Source: Miltoncostaea sp963703045
Lineage (GTDB): Bacteria; Actinomycetota; Thermoleophilia; Miltoncostaeales; Miltoncostaeaceae
Assembly (NCBI GenBank): GCA_963703045.1
Contig: OY969782.1
Coordinates: 2,604,001-2,668,000, forward strand
Reading direction: 5' to 3'
Length of the DNA: 64,000 nucleotides
This document shows, in pieces, positions 1 to 7,976 of this stretch. Positions within the stretch are counted from its first letter, which is position 1. The number at the start of each line of letters is the position of its first letter. The position numbers and the translations under genes are program-made. The notes beneath the pieces are model-generated. The model was not told where the DNA came from. It saw only the letters and a program-made list of their open reading frames with translations, and did not search any database.

Positions 1-2
1 CC

Positions 3-683
3 AACTTCCGGACGGTCGGCTTCACCGAGGAGACCCCGCTCGCCGAGCTGGGCGCCCTCGCCCGCGCGCGGGGCGTCGCCTTGCTCGACGACGTCGGCAG
101 CGGCGTCATCGTCGCGGACGGGCGACTGCCCGGCGAGCCCGACGTGCGCGCCAGCGTCGGCGCCGGCTGCGATCTCGTCTGCTTCAGCGCCGACAAGCTG
201 CTCGGCGGGCCGCAGGCCGGCCTGATCGTCGGCCGCGCCGATGCCGTCGCGCGGTGCGCCGCGCATCCCCTCATGCGCGCGCTGCGCCCCGACAAGCTGA
301 CGCTCGCCGCCCTCGAGGCGACCCTGGCGCTGCATCGGGAGCCCGAAGGCGCGTGGCGCGAGATCCCGGCGCTGCGCATGATCGCCGCCACGGGGGAGGA
401 GCGGCGCGCACGAGCCGAGGCCCTCGCTGCCGCGCTCGGCGGCGAGGTGGTGACCACCGTGGGACGGGTGGGGGGCGGCAGCATGCCGTTGCTCGAGTTG
501 CCGAGCTGGGCGGTCGTGCCCGCGGGCGCCGCCGACGCGGAGGCCTTCGCCCGCCGCCTGCGAGCAGGCGAGCCCCCGGTGGCCGCCCGCGTCGGCGACG
601 GGCGGCTGATGATCGACGTGCTCGCCCTCACCGACGACGACGTGCGCGCCCTGCCGGGCCTCGTCGCCCGCGCCCGGGGGTGA
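3..683 (+). CDS. selA: L-seryl-tRNA(Sec) selenium transferase, 3' part only
   Basis: SelA is a PLP enzyme that converts Ser-tRNA(Sec) to Sec-tRNA(Sec) with selenophosphate. The reading frame is already open at base 3 and the gene start lies outside the window. Visible are a DDVGSG stretch typical of the fold-type I PLP domain and the motif SADKLLGGPQAG, which contains the PLP-binding lysine of SelA, followed by the C-terminal small domain. The stop overlaps the GTG of selB by three bases, so the two are translationally coupled. With selB and the tRNA-Sec gene next door the identification is secure; only the 5' part is missing. Confidence 0.95.
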   Translation, partial: NFRTVGFTEETPLAELGALARARGVALLDDVGSGVIVADGRLPGEPDVRASVGAGCDLVCFSADKLLGGPQAGLIVGRADAVARCAAHPLMRALRPDKLTLAALEATLALHREPEGAWREIPALRMIAATGEERRARAEALAAALGGEVVTTVGRVGGGSMPLLELPSWAVVPAGAADAEAFARRLRAGEPPVAARVGDGRLMIDVLALTDDDVRALPGLVARARG

Positions 684-2479
684 GCGCGCCGCTCGTCCTC
701 GGCACCGCGGGCCATGTCGATCACGGCAAGACGGCCCTCGTCGGGGCGCTGACCGGGCATGACACCGACCGCCTCGCGGCCGAGAAGTCGCGCGGCATCT
801 CGATCGAACTCGGGTTCGCCCCGCTCCGGCTCGCCTCGGGGCGACTCGTCAGCTTGATCGACGTCCCCGGCCACGAGCGCTTCGTGCGCCACATGGTCGC
901 GGGGGCGACGGGGGTGGACGGCTTCGTGCTGTGCGTCGCGGCCGACGACGGCGTGATGCCCCAGACCCGCGAGCACCTGGCCGTGCTCGACCTGCTCGGC
1001 ATCGACCGGGGCGTCGTCGCGGTCACGCGATCCGACGTCGTCGATCCGGCGCGGGCGATCCGGGAGGTGACCCCGCTCGTGCCCCCCGGCACCGAGATCG
1101 TCGCGGTCTGCGCGCCGACGGGAGAGGGCATCGACCGGCTGCGGGCCGCCCTGGAGCGCCTCGCCGCCGGAGCGCGGACGCGTCTGCGCGACGGCCCGGC
1201 TCGGCTCTGGGTCAACCGGTCCTTCAGCGTCCGCGGCGCCGGCACGGTCGTCACGGGCACCCTCTGGGGCGGTGCGATCGCGGTCGGCGACCGCGTGCGC
1301 ACGGCGCCGGGCGGGGCCGCGGCCCGGGTACGCGGGGTGCAGGTGCACGACGTGGCGGTGGAGCGCGCCGAGGGGGGGCGCGTCGCCCTCGCCCTCGCCG
1401 GGATCGACCGCGCGCGGGTGGCGCGCGGCGCCTGCCTGGTGCGGGAGGGCGACGGCTGGGCGCCGGCCGATCGGCTCGCCGTCACCGTCACGGCGGTGCC
1501 GGGGGAGGTCGCCGCGATCCGGTCGGGCGCCGTGCTGCAGTGCTTCCTCGGCACGCACGAGGGCCCGGCGACCTGCGTGCTGCTCGACCGCCGGCGGCTC
1601 GAGGCGGGAGAGCGCGGCTTGGCCGAGCTGCGCCTGGCCGACCCCGTCTGCGCCCGGGCCGGGGACCGCCTCGTGCTGCGATCGAGCGCCCACCGCACGG
1701 TGGCCGGGGCCCACGTGGTCGACACCGCGCCGCCGCGGAGGACTCCGCGGCGAGCTCTCCATGCGCGTCTCGCGGTGCTGGCGGGCGGGGACGCCGCGGC
1801 CATCCTCGCGCTGCGTGCTCGCGAGGCCGGACCGGCGGGTCTGGACCTCCCGGCCGGGGCCGCGGGGGGCGGACTCGTCGTGCTGGGCGGCAGGGCGTTC
1901 CACCCGGCCGTGGTCGCCGGCGCCCGCGAGGCCGCGGTGGCGGCGATGGGAACGGCCGGCGCCGCCGCCGCGGCGGTCCGGGCGGCGACCGGCCTGCCGG
2001 GCGAGGCGGCGCAGGCCCTGGTCGGCACCCTGGTCGGGGAGGGCGCGATCACCCCACGCGGCGGCCGGCTGGTGCCGCCGACCGCGGCGCCGCACGACGT
2101 CCCCACCAGGGCCGAGGAGCTGGCGGGCCTGCTCGCGTCGGCCGGGCTCCGCGCCCCCTCGGCGGACGAGCTCGCACGGGCGAGCGGCCTCGGCGCGGAC
2201 GCGCTCGGCGCGGCGCTCGCCCACCTGCGGACGGCGGGGCGTGCCGTGCGGGTGGGGGAGATGTGGTTCGACGCCGCGGCGCTCGAGGACGCGTGGCAGG
2301 CGGCCCTGCCGATGTTGCGCGAGCGTCCGGTCGGAATCGGCGAGCTGAGGGACGTCTGGCGGGTCGGCCGGCGTCACGCGCTCGCGATCGCCGGCCACCT
2401 CGACGACCGGCGCCTGACCCGCCGCGAGGGCGACGCGCGGGTGCTGCGCCGGGGCACGGGGGCGACGGGACTAAGCTGA
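680..2479 (+). CDS. selB: selenocysteine-specific elongation factor SelB
   Basis: SelB delivers Sec-tRNA(Sec) to UGA codons followed by a SECIS hairpin. The 599-residue protein starts at a GTG overlapping the selA stop. It shows the GTPase motifs GHVDHGKT (about residues 11-18), DVPGHE and TRSD, then EF-Tu-like beta-barrel domains. The C-terminal half is predicted to hold the winged-helix repeats that bind the SECIS element. Length is close to the 614 residues of E. coli SelB. A longer open frame upstream is ignored because it runs through selA and lacks the conserved N-terminus. The gene sits 11 bp before the tRNA-Sec gene, completing a compact Sec-decoding locus. No selenoprotein with an in-frame UGA was recognised in the window. 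Confidence 0.96.
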   Translation: MSAPLVLGTAGHVDHGKTALVGALTGHDTDRLAAEKSRGISIELGFAPLRLASGRLVSLIDVPGHERFVRHMVAGATGVDGFVLCVAADDGVMPQTREHLAVLDLLGIDRGVVAVTRSDVVDPARAIREVTPLVPPGTEIVAVCAPTGEGIDRLRAALERLAAGARTRLRDGPARLWVNRSFSVRGAGTVVTGTLWGGAIAVGDRVRTAPGGAAARVRGVQVHDVAVERAEGGRVALALAGIDRARVARGACLVREGDGWAPADRLAVTVTAVPGEVAAIRSGAVLQCFLGTHEGPATCVLLDRRRLEAGERGLAELRLADPVCARAGDRLVLRSSAHRTVAGAHVVDTAPPRRTPRRALHARLAVLAGGDAAAILALRAREAGPAGLDLPAGAAGGGLVVLGGRAFHPAVVAGAREAAVAAMGTAGAAAAAVRAATGLPGEAAQALVGTLVGEGAITPRGGRLVPPTAAPHDVPTRAEELAGLLASAGLRAPSADELARASGLGADALGAALAHLRTAGRAVRVGEMWFDAAALEDAWQAALPMLRERPVGIGELRDVWRVGRRHALAIAGHLDDRRLTRREGDARVLRRGTGATGLS

Positions 2480-2490
2480 CGACGGTCCGG

Positions 2491-2582
2491 GGAGCGGCCG
2501 GGGCCTGGTGGCCCGCCTCGTCTTCAAAACGAGTGGGGGCGAGATCGACTCGCCCGGTAGGTTCGATTCCTGCGCCGTTCCG
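2491..2582 (+). tRNA. selC: tRNA-Sec (anticodon TCA)
   Basis: A 92-nt cloverleaf. It has an 8-bp acceptor stem (2491-2498 with 2574-2581, one G-U pair), anticodon stem ctcgt/acgag enclosing the loop cttcaaa with anticodon UCA, a long variable arm with a ggcgag/ctcgcc stem, a T arm with ttcgatt loop, and G73 as discriminator. The 8-bp acceptor and long variable arm are hallmarks of bacterial tRNA-Sec. CCA is not encoded. Confidence 0.95.
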
Positions 2583-2776
2583 TCAGCGTCACCCGGTTCG
2601 CGTCTGCGTTCGTGGTGCCGACCGCGCCGGCGGGCCGTCGAGGTCGGGCGCGCGCGGCTCCTGCGCAGATCGCGTGGCGCCGACCGCTTGCACGGCGCGA
2701 CGCGCCCGGGACGGCTACGATGCCGCCCGCGGCCTCCGTTCCACCGCCTGTCCCCGAGGCGGCCGCCGAGGTCCGC

Positions 2777-3898
2777 ATGTCGACGCGCCAGTCCGTCCGC
2801 CGTATCGATTTCCAGGGCGGCGGCCCGTTCTACTCCGAGCTCAAGCAGCGGGTGCGCGCGCTGCTCGACGAGCCCGGGCGCGCCCGCCGGGCGCAGACCC
2901 GCATCTACGTGAAGAGCGCGGTCATGCTGCTCTGGGCGGTGGCCTCGTGGGTCGGCCTCGTCGTGGTCGCGAGCAACTGGTGGCAGGGCGCGATCGGCGC
3001 CGTGTCGCTCGGCCTCGCCATGGCGGGTGTGGGCTTCAACATCACGCACGACGCCAACCACGGCAGCTACTCGCCGAGCCGGCGGGTCAACCGGGTCATG
3101 TCGTGGACGATGGACCTGATCGGCGCGAGCTCGTACGTGTGGCGCACGAAGCACAACACCGCGCACCACACCTTCACCAACATCTCGGGCGCCGACTCGG
3201 ACATCGACTCGATGCCCTTCGCCCGCTTCGCCCCCGACCAGCCGCGCCGGCCGTACCACCGCTTCCAGCACGTCTACATGTGGTTCCTCTACGGGCTCTT
3301 CGCGATCAAGTGGCACACGGTGGGCGACTTCGGCTACCTGGCCGCCCGCAAGATCGGCGAGACGCCGCTCAAGTGGCCGAAGGGCGGGGAGCTGGTCGGG
3401 TTCTGGCTCGGCAAGGTCGTCTTCTTCTCGTGGACCCTGGCGATCCCGCTGCTGCTGCACCCCGTCTGGCAGGTGCTCGTCGTGTTCGCCGTCGCCTCGT
3501 TCGTGCTGGCCTTCACCCTCGCGGTGACCTTCCAGCTCGCGCACTGCCTCGAGGAGGCCGAGTTCTCGAGCATCGAGGAGATGGAGGGCGCGGGCGCCTC
3601 CGAGTGGGCGCGCCACCAGGTCGAGACCACCGTCGACTTCGCGCCGCGCAACCGGTTCCTCACGTGGTACCTGGGCGGTCTCAACTTCCAGATCGAGCAC
3701 CACCTGTTCTCGCGCGTCTGCCACACGCACTACCCGGCGATGGCCCCGGTGGTGCGCGAGGTGTGCGAGCGGCACGGCGTGCGCCACCAGTCGCACGACA
3801 CGCTCGCCCCCGCGTTGGCGTCGCACGCCCGCTGGCTGCGCCACATGGGCGCGAAGCCCCAGCCCGCGTCCGCGACGCCGGCGATCGCCGAGATCTGA
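2777..3898 (+). CDS. membrane fatty acid desaturase (acyl-lipid / linoleoyl-CoA desaturase-like)
   Basis: A diiron integral-membrane desaturase of 373 residues. The three histidine boxes are clear: HDANH, HNTAHH and QIEHH. The QxxHH form of the third box is typical of front-end (delta-5/delta-6) desaturases. Hydrophobic segments flank the boxes and there is no fused cytochrome b5 domain. The ATG at 2777 (MSTRQS) is chosen because an earlier in-frame ATG at 2720 overlaps a -10-like TACGAT (2716-2721). The gene is followed at once by a strong hairpin and seems to be a single transcription unit. Exact regiospecificity cannot be read from the sequence. Confidence 0.9.
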   Translation: MSTRQSVRRIDFQGGGPFYSELKQRVRALLDEPGRARRAQTRIYVKSAVMLLWAVASWVGLVVVASNWWQGAIGAVSLGLAMAGVGFNITHDANHGSYSPSRRVNRVMSWTMDLIGASSYVWRTKHNTAHHTFTNISGADSDIDSMPFARFAPDQPRRPYHRFQHVYMWFLYGLFAIKWHTVGDFGYLAARKIGETPLKWPKGGELVGFWLGKVVFFSWTLAIPLLLHPVWQVLVVFAVASFVLAFTLAVTFQLAHCLEEAEFSSIEEMEGAGASEWARHQVETTVDFAPRNRFLTWYLGGLNFQIEHHLFSRVCHTHYPAMAPVVREVCERHGVRHQSHDTLAPALASHARWLRHMGAKPQPASATPAIAEI

Positions 3899-3904
3899 CC
3901 CCTC

Positions 3905-3933
3905 CCCCGGGGGCGGGCGACCCGCCCCCGGGG
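3905..3933. terminator. GC-rich hairpin between convergent genes
   Basis: A perfect 13-bp inverted repeat (3905-3917 with 3921-3933, loop cga) fills the space between the desaturase stop and the stop of the convergent hydrolase gene. There is no T tract. It probably acts as a bidirectional terminator. Confidence 0.75.
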
Positions 3934-4557
3934 TCAGGGCTCGAGCAGCTCCGCCAGCCAGTCGCGCACGGCGCCCCGGACCGCGGCGAGGTCGGCCCTC
4001 AGGGAGTGGTCGCCCGCGACCGTGATCACCCGCCGCTCCCTGGCCTCGGGCGGCATCCCGAAGGGGTCGCGCGCGCCCTGCACGACCAGCACGGGCACGG
4101 CGACCGCCTCGAGCTCGGGCAGCCGGCTCGGCCGCGGTGCCCCACCCGCCCGCCCCGGGGGCTCCAGCGGGAAGGCGAGGCAGAGCACGCCGATCGCGCC
4201 GGTCTCGTGCGCGGTGCGGCACGCCACGCGTGCCCCCGACGAGCGGCCGCCGGTCACGAGCGGCAGGTCGCCGAGGACGTCGGCCCGCAGGTGGTCGACG
4301 ACCGCCGTCCAGGCGGCGTCGAGCCGGGGGGCGGGCGCCGGCGCACGGCGTCCGGCCACCCGGTAGGGCTGCTCGACCAGGGCGACCGTCAGCCCGAGGG
4401 CGCCCGCCACCCCGGTGACGCCGACCAGGTCGGGCGCCGCCACGCCGCCCCCCGCGCCGTGCCCCAGCACCACGGCGGCCCGCGCGTCGGAGGCGGGGTG
4501 CAGGTGCACCCGCGCCGGGCCCTGCGGCGTCGCGACCTCGTGCGTGGTGGCGGGCAT
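3934..4557 (-). CDS. alpha/beta hydrolase (KANL3/Tex30, dienelactone hydrolase-like)
   Basis: A 207-residue single-domain alpha/beta hydrolase. It shows the oxyanion motif GHGAGG near the N-terminus, a nucleophile elbow GRSSG, an acidic residue in GARDPFG and a catalytic His in GDHSL. This order and spacing match the small Tex30/KANL3-like hydrolases. The substrate is unknown. The ATG at 4557 is preferred over an upstream GTG because the conserved start (MPATTHEV) begins there. It is divergent from the SoxR-type gene and shares a 116-bp control region with it. Confidence 0.8.
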   Translation of the reverse strand: MPATTHEVATPQGPARVHLHPASDARAAVVLGHGAGGGVAAPDLVGVTGVAGALGLTVALVEQPYRVAGRRAPAPAPRLDAAWTAVVDHLRADVLGDLPLVTGGRSSGARVACRTAHETGAIGVLCLAFPLEPPGRAGGAPRPSRLPELEAVAVPVLVVQGARDPFGMPPEARERRVITVAGDHSLRADLAAVRGAVRDWLAELLEP

Positions 4558-4640
4558 CGGCGGCTCCGGAGGCGATGGGCGGAGCCCCACGCTACCTCCC
4601 GTGGCAGCGGGGCGATCCGCCCTCGATGTGAAGCGTGCTT

Positions 4641-4664
4641 GAAGTACCCGGCCCCGGGTGCTTC
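4641..4664. promoter_or_regulatory. dyad upstream of SoxR-type gene, candidate operator
   Basis: Two 11-nt arms, gaagtacccgg and ccgggtgcttc, are separated by 2 nt and match as inverted repeats at 10 of 11 positions. The dyad ends 9 bp before the ATG of the regulator and lies between two divergent genes. MerR-family regulators bind such dyads at their own promoters. It could instead be a hairpin in the leader. Confidence 0.5.
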
Positions 4665-4673
4665 GCTCCCACC

Positions 4674-5135
4674 ATGACCACGGCGGCCACGGTGATGACC
4701 ATCGGCGAGGTCGCCGAGCGCTCGGGCGTCGCCACGTCCGCGCTGCGCTTCTACGAGGACCGCGGCCTGCTGCGCGCGGAGCGCACCGAGTCGGGGCACC
4801 GGCGCTACCCCCGCGCCGTGCTGCGCCGGGTCGCCTTCATCGTGTTCGCCCAGCGCGTCGGGCTGACGCTCGGTGAGATCCGCGACGAGCTCGACCGTCT
4901 CCCCGCCGACCGCGTGCCCCGGCGCGCGGAGTGGTCGCGGTTGTCGGGGCCGTGGCGCGAGCGCGTCGACGCCCGGATCGCCGAGCTCGAGCGCCTGCGG
5001 GACAGCCTCGACGAGTGCATCGGCTGCGGCTGCCTGTCGCTCGACCGGTGCGGCCTCGCGAACCCCGGCGACCGGGCCGCCGCCGCCGGACCCGGCCCGC
5101 GCTACTGGGTGGGGGACGCCCGCGACGGGGGGTGA
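4674..5135 (+). CDS. soxR: redox-sensitive MerR-family regulator, SoxR type
   Basis: SoxR senses redox-cycling compounds through a [2Fe-2S] cluster and activates transcription by distorting the promoter. The 153-residue protein has the N-terminal MerR helix-turn-helix (TIGEVAERSGVATSALRFYE), a dimerisation helix, and near the C-terminus the four-cysteine motif CIGCGCLSLDRC that holds the cluster. Start at the ATG at 4674; 13 further upstream codons in frame lack similarity. In actinobacteria SoxR usually controls a few oxidoreductase or export genes; here the divergent alpha/beta hydrolase is the obvious candidate target, by position only. Confidence 0.93.
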   Translation: MTTAATVMTIGEVAERSGVATSALRFYEDRGLLRAERTESGHRRYPRAVLRRVAFIVFAQRVGLTLGEIRDELDRLPADRVPRRAEWSRLSGPWRERVDARIAELERLRDSLDECIGCGCLSLDRCGLANPGDRAAAAGPGPRYWVGDARDGG

Positions 5136-5169
5136 GCCGCCGACGCGGCGCTGCTAGCCTGCGGTGCCC

Positions 5170-5242
5170 GGCGACGTGGCGAAGTGGCTAACGCAGCGGT
5201 CTGCAAAACCGTTATCCGCGGGTTCGACTCCCGCCGTCGCCT
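5170..5242 (+). tRNA. tRNA-Cys (anticodon GCA)
   Basis: A 73-nt cloverleaf with acceptor stem ggcgacg/cgtcgcc, anticodon loop ctgcaaa (GCA), T arm gcgggttcgactcccgc and discriminator T, as expected for tRNA-Cys. CCA is not encoded. Confidence 0.95.
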
Positions 5243-5420
5243 CTCTCGGTTCCCGAGGTCCCGCCGCCCGACCGGCGGCAGTCGCGACGCACCGGCGGCG
5301 GCCCCGGCCTCGTCGGCGCCCGCGCACCGCGGTCGAGATGGGTGCCGGGGACCCCGGCCGCCATCGAGTCGGGGGTCCTGCGCTCCTCCGGATGAGGCGC
5401 CGTCGCCTCCCGGCGATCGG

Positions 5421-5594
5421 TCAGCGTCCGGCGCGCTCGCCCGGGGTCGCCTCCGCCACGCGCTTCGCCTCGATCCGCCGGGCCCAGTCCTCGGTCAGCA
5501 CCGGCCAGCGCTCGAGGACGTCCCTGTGGCGCAGGAACCACAGCAGCTCGGGCCGCGCCCGGTCCCGGGCGGTGTGGAACCCGCCGTCGCTCAC
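5421..5594 (-). CDS. small hypothetical protein (57 aa)
   Basis: A 57-residue frame from a GTG at 5594 to TGA at 5421. It is rich in charged and aromatic residues (segments PELLWFLRHRDVLERW and EDWARRIEAKR) and reads like a helical, soluble small protein rather than a random GC-rich frame, which would be dominated by Ala, Gly, Arg and Pro. A weak GGGGCGGG lies just upstream. No family is recognised. It lies on the strand opposite to tRNA-Cys in an otherwise empty stretch. Confidence 0.45.
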   Translation of the reverse strand: MSDGGFHTARDRARPELLWFLRHRDVLERWPVLTEDWARRIEAKRVAEATPGERAGR

Positions 5595-5876
5595 GCGCCC
5601 GCCCCGGCCGGCGCGCGCCGCGCGGTGCGGCTCACGGTGCGGTGCGACGAGGGGGACGACCGGGACGACGTGCTCACGTGCCGCTCACCCTAGCCACCGC
5701 GCCGCGGACGGCGGGCCCTCCCGCCCCGGGGCGGGGTCGCACCGCCGGGATCACCGCAGAACCCCGCACGGGCGACCGCGCGGTCACGGATGCCGGTGGG
5801 GCCCGCGGCCCGGGAAGCTCCCGGGGGAGGGCCCGCCGCGCGTGGCGGGCGGAGGAGCACCCGAGGGGGAGACGTC
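5595..5876. other. intergenic stretch with no recognised gene
   Basis: Between the small reverse-strand frame and the SnoaL-like gene I see no convincing coding frame, RNA gene or promoter. The sequence is GC-rich with short imperfect dyads. It must hold the promoter of the SnoaL-like gene. Confidence 0.4.
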
Positions 5877-6410
5877 ATGTCCGGCCGGGACATCATCGAG
5901 TCGTACGTCGAGGCGTGGAGGGCACGCGATCCGGAGCGGATCGCCGCGCACTTCGCCGAGGACGGGGTGAGACGCTGGGAGCTCGTCGTGCCGCCGGTGA
6001 TCGGCGGTCCGCGCCACTTCCGCGGGCGCGCCGAGATCGCCGAGCCCGTGCGCGCCCTCATCACCGCCATCCCCGATCTCGGTCTCGAGGCGGTGCGGTT
6101 CGCCGAGAACGAGGACGGCGGGATGCTCGAGTGGCGGCACACCGGCACGCACACCGGGGCCTGGAACCGGTGGACGCCCCAGGGAGAGCCGGTCGAGTTC
6201 TCGGGCGTGTCCGTCTACCTGATCGCCGGCAACGAGATCACCGACGAGTGCATCTACTTCGACCCCGACCTGCTCGTGCGTCAGTGGGCGGTCCCGCTCG
6301 GGGCGCTCGCGAGCGTCGGCGTCGGCACCCTGCGCGAGAGCCATGCGATTCGGCGCCGGCGCCACCTCCGGCAGGCCGGGCGGGCGCCGGGCCGGCGCGC
6401 GTCACGGTGA
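5877..6410 (+). CDS. SnoaL-like / NTF2-fold protein
   Basis: A 177-residue protein. The first about 130 residues have the pattern of SnoaL-like polyketide cyclase/ketosteroid isomerase-fold proteins: an N-terminal helix YVEAWRARDPERIAAHFAEDGV, then RGRAEIAEPVRALITAIPDL, a HTGTHTGAW strand and a final EITDECIYFDPDLLVRQ segment. The C-terminal 35 residues are Arg-rich and probably disordered. Start ATG at 5877 with the purine-rich GAGGGGGAG as ribosome binding site. The fold binds small hydrophobic substrates; the actual function is unknown. It stands alone. Confidence 0.8.
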   Translation: MSGRDIIESYVEAWRARDPERIAAHFAEDGVRRWELVVPPVIGGPRHFRGRAEIAEPVRALITAIPDLGLEAVRFAENEDGGMLEWRHTGTHTGAWNRWTPQGEPVEFSGVSVYLIAGNEITDECIYFDPDLLVRQWAVPLGALASVGVGTLRESHAIRRRRHLRQAGRAPGRRASR

Positions 6411-6486
6411 GGACGAGCCCACCGTCGGCGGGGCCGGCGGGGGCGGGGCCCCGAGCGACGACCTCATCTCCGCGGCGCGCTACGCC

Positions 6487-6524
6487 GCCGCCGCCCCGGG
6501 CAACACGCCCCGGGGGCGGGCGGC
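6487..6524. terminator. GC-rich stem-loop after the SnoaL-like gene
   Basis: An imperfect GC-rich inverted repeat around ccgccccggg and cccgggggcggg with a caacac loop. It lies between the SnoaL-like gene and the convergent small membrane gene. The stem needs bulges, so this is a weak call. Confidence 0.35.
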
Positions 6525-6541
6525 GACGGCCGCGTCGTCGA

Positions 6542-6622
6542 TCAGGCGCGGCCGCGCATGACCGAGAGCAGCCCGATGACGGCGAGGACGACCACGATGA
6601 TGACGACGATGGTCCAGAGCAC
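6542..6622 (-). CDS. single-span small membrane protein (26 aa)
   Basis: A 26-residue frame starting at GTG 6622, preceded at good distance by GGGAGGAAA, one of the best ribosome binding sites in the window. The product is one hydrophobic helix (IVVIIVVVLAVIGLL) followed by a basic tail SVMRGRA, so a membrane insertion with the tail inside is expected. Similar tiny one-helix proteins are common and mostly unnamed in actinobacteria. No partner is evident. The strong ribosome binding site and the clean hydrophobic profile are the main support. Confidence 0.6.
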   Translation of the reverse strand: MLWTIVVIIVVVLAVIGLLSVMRGRA

Positions 6623-6726
6623 GGGGATTTCCTCCCGGTCGATGATGTGACGCGTGGATTCCCGCCGCCACCGCCGACCAACCCCGCCCGCTCGCTCCAC
6701 ACGCAGATTCTGGCGGATCACCCCGG

Positions 6727-7896
6727 TCAGGAGGGCGCCGTCTCCGTCGAGTGGCGGGTCACCGCCGCGCGGGCGACCCGCCCGGCGCGGGCCGTCAGCC
6801 GGCCGGCCCACGCGGGGCTGCCGGGCACCGCGTCGCGCTGGCGGGTGACCGGCGTCGACTCGTACTCGTAGAAGCCGGGCGCCGCGCTCCAGCGCGAGAC
6901 GACGCGGCCCCCGCGCAGGAGCTCGCCCGAGGCCCGCGCCTCGATCTCGACCAGGGCGCTCGTTCCGTCGAGGCTGAACGACAGCGGCGCGGCGCGCCGG
7001 GCGCGGTAGCGCATGCGCGCGGTCCACCCGCCGGACAGGCGCACCGACAGCGTCAGCGCGCGGGGGTAGTACAGGGCGCCGACCCGCGCCCAGCGCGCGC
7101 GGCGGACGGTCACGTCGGACGCCCGCGCCTGGGCGATGCGCCCCCCGGGGCCCGAGAGCACCGCGACGCCGTCGCGCAGCGAGGGGTCCGACGGCCGCAC
7201 GATGCCGGTGACCAGGCTGCGGCCCGCCGGCAGGTGCACCTGGCTCCAGTCCCAGCCCCCGTGGGCGTCGTCGCTCAGATCGAACGCGCCGTAGTTGTGG
7301 TCGTGGTACCCCGGTGCGTCATCGAGCTCGTAGCGCGTCCCGTCCACGACGACCGTCCCCGAGACGCGGGCGCGCGGCGCCGCGACGGTCCACGACAGGT
7401 CCTGACCGCCGGGGAGGGTGAGCGGGCCCGCGGCGAACCCGGGCGCGTCGCTGCGCAGCGTCAGGTCGACGGACACCGGCCCGGGGTCGTCGCCGTGGAT
7501 CGGGAAGCCGTCCGGCATGTCGACCCGCATGCGGATCACGCCCGGGCGGGGGGTCCAGATGCGGTCGGACCCGAGACGCACGTCGACCTCGTCGGTCGCC
7601 GGCGGTGCGCCGAGGGCCCCGGGCTGCGCGACCGTGTGCACGCTCCCGTCGGGCAGGTAGAGGAATACGACGGTCGCGGGCGGCGCGGCGGGGAACTCGG
7701 TGCCGATGGCCGCGGCGACGGCCAGGTCCTGCGAGGGGTCGAGCGCGCTGACGAACCACCACTCGGTGCGCTCGCCGTCTCCGGGGTGGGCCCCGTTGTC
7801 GGCCGGCGTGGCGGTGCGCACGCCCGCCGCCCCCAGGGCCGTCGCGGCGAGGCACAGGAGGATCAGCAGGGCCGGGGCGATGCGGCGCGCGGTCAC
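6727..7896 (-). CDS. secreted lipocalin-like protein (CrtC/AttH-like hydratase fold)
   Basis: A 389-residue protein with an N-terminal signal peptide (ARRIAPALLILLCLAATALG). The mature part has the features of the CrtC-type carotenoid hydratase / AttH lipocalin-like fold: an early EWWFVSALDP strand, PGYHDHNYG and WDWSQVHLPAGRS in the middle, and beta-strand-rich halves. The conserved HDHNYG and WDW segments mark the proposed active-site side of the family. Its own substrate is unknown. Start at GTG 7896, seven bases after a TAACGT box, suggesting a leaderless mRNA. No carotenoid genes are nearby, so a carotenoid role is not implied. Confidence 0.75.
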   Translation of the reverse strand: MTARRIAPALLILLCLAATALGAAGVRTATPADNGAHPGDGERTEWWFVSALDPSQDLAVAAAIGTEFPAAPPATVVFLYLPDGSVHTVAQPGALGAPPATDEVDVRLGSDRIWTPRPGVIRMRVDMPDGFPIHGDDPGPVSVDLTLRSDAPGFAAGPLTLPGGQDLSWTVAAPRARVSGTVVVDGTRYELDDAPGYHDHNYGAFDLSDDAHGGWDWSQVHLPAGRSLVTGIVRPSDPSLRDGVAVLSGPGGRIAQARASDVTVRRARWARVGALYYPRALTLSVRLSGGWTARMRYRARRAAPLSFSLDGTSALVEIEARASGELLRGGRVVSRWSAAPGFYEYESTPVTRQRDAVPGSPAWAGRLTARAGRVARAAVTRHSTETAPS

Positions 7897-7903
7897 CCCT
7901 CCG

Positions 7904-7909
7904 ACGTTA
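7904..7909 (-). promoter_or_regulatory. -10 box of the lipocalin-like gene (leaderless)
   Basis: TAACGT on the reverse strand ends 7 nt before the GTG at 7896. This is the spacing expected if transcription starts at the start codon. Confidence 0.5.
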
Positions 7910-7976
7910 GGGCCCGCCGCCCGCACCCGCCCGGGATCGGGCGGCCGCCGCCCGCCCGACCTGCGAGTCTTGCGGC

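Noticed and set aside
721..2106. Long reverse-strand and third-frame open frames across selB and similar long frames over most genes
   Set aside because: They are shadows of GC-rich genes: composition is dominated by Arg, Ala, Pro and Gly, no family pattern is seen, and each lies opposite a well-identified gene.
2491..3898. A selenoprotein with in-frame TGA near the Sec locus
   Set aside because: No frame continuing through TGA with a plausible SECIS hairpin and a known selenoprotein family was found.
5232..5409. 12-nt copy of the tRNA-Cys 3' end (cgccgtcgcctc at 5232-5243 and 5398-5409) as an attachment-site duplication
   Set aside because: The copies are only 166 bp apart, contain no integrase or cargo between them, and a 12-nt GC-rich match can arise by chance.
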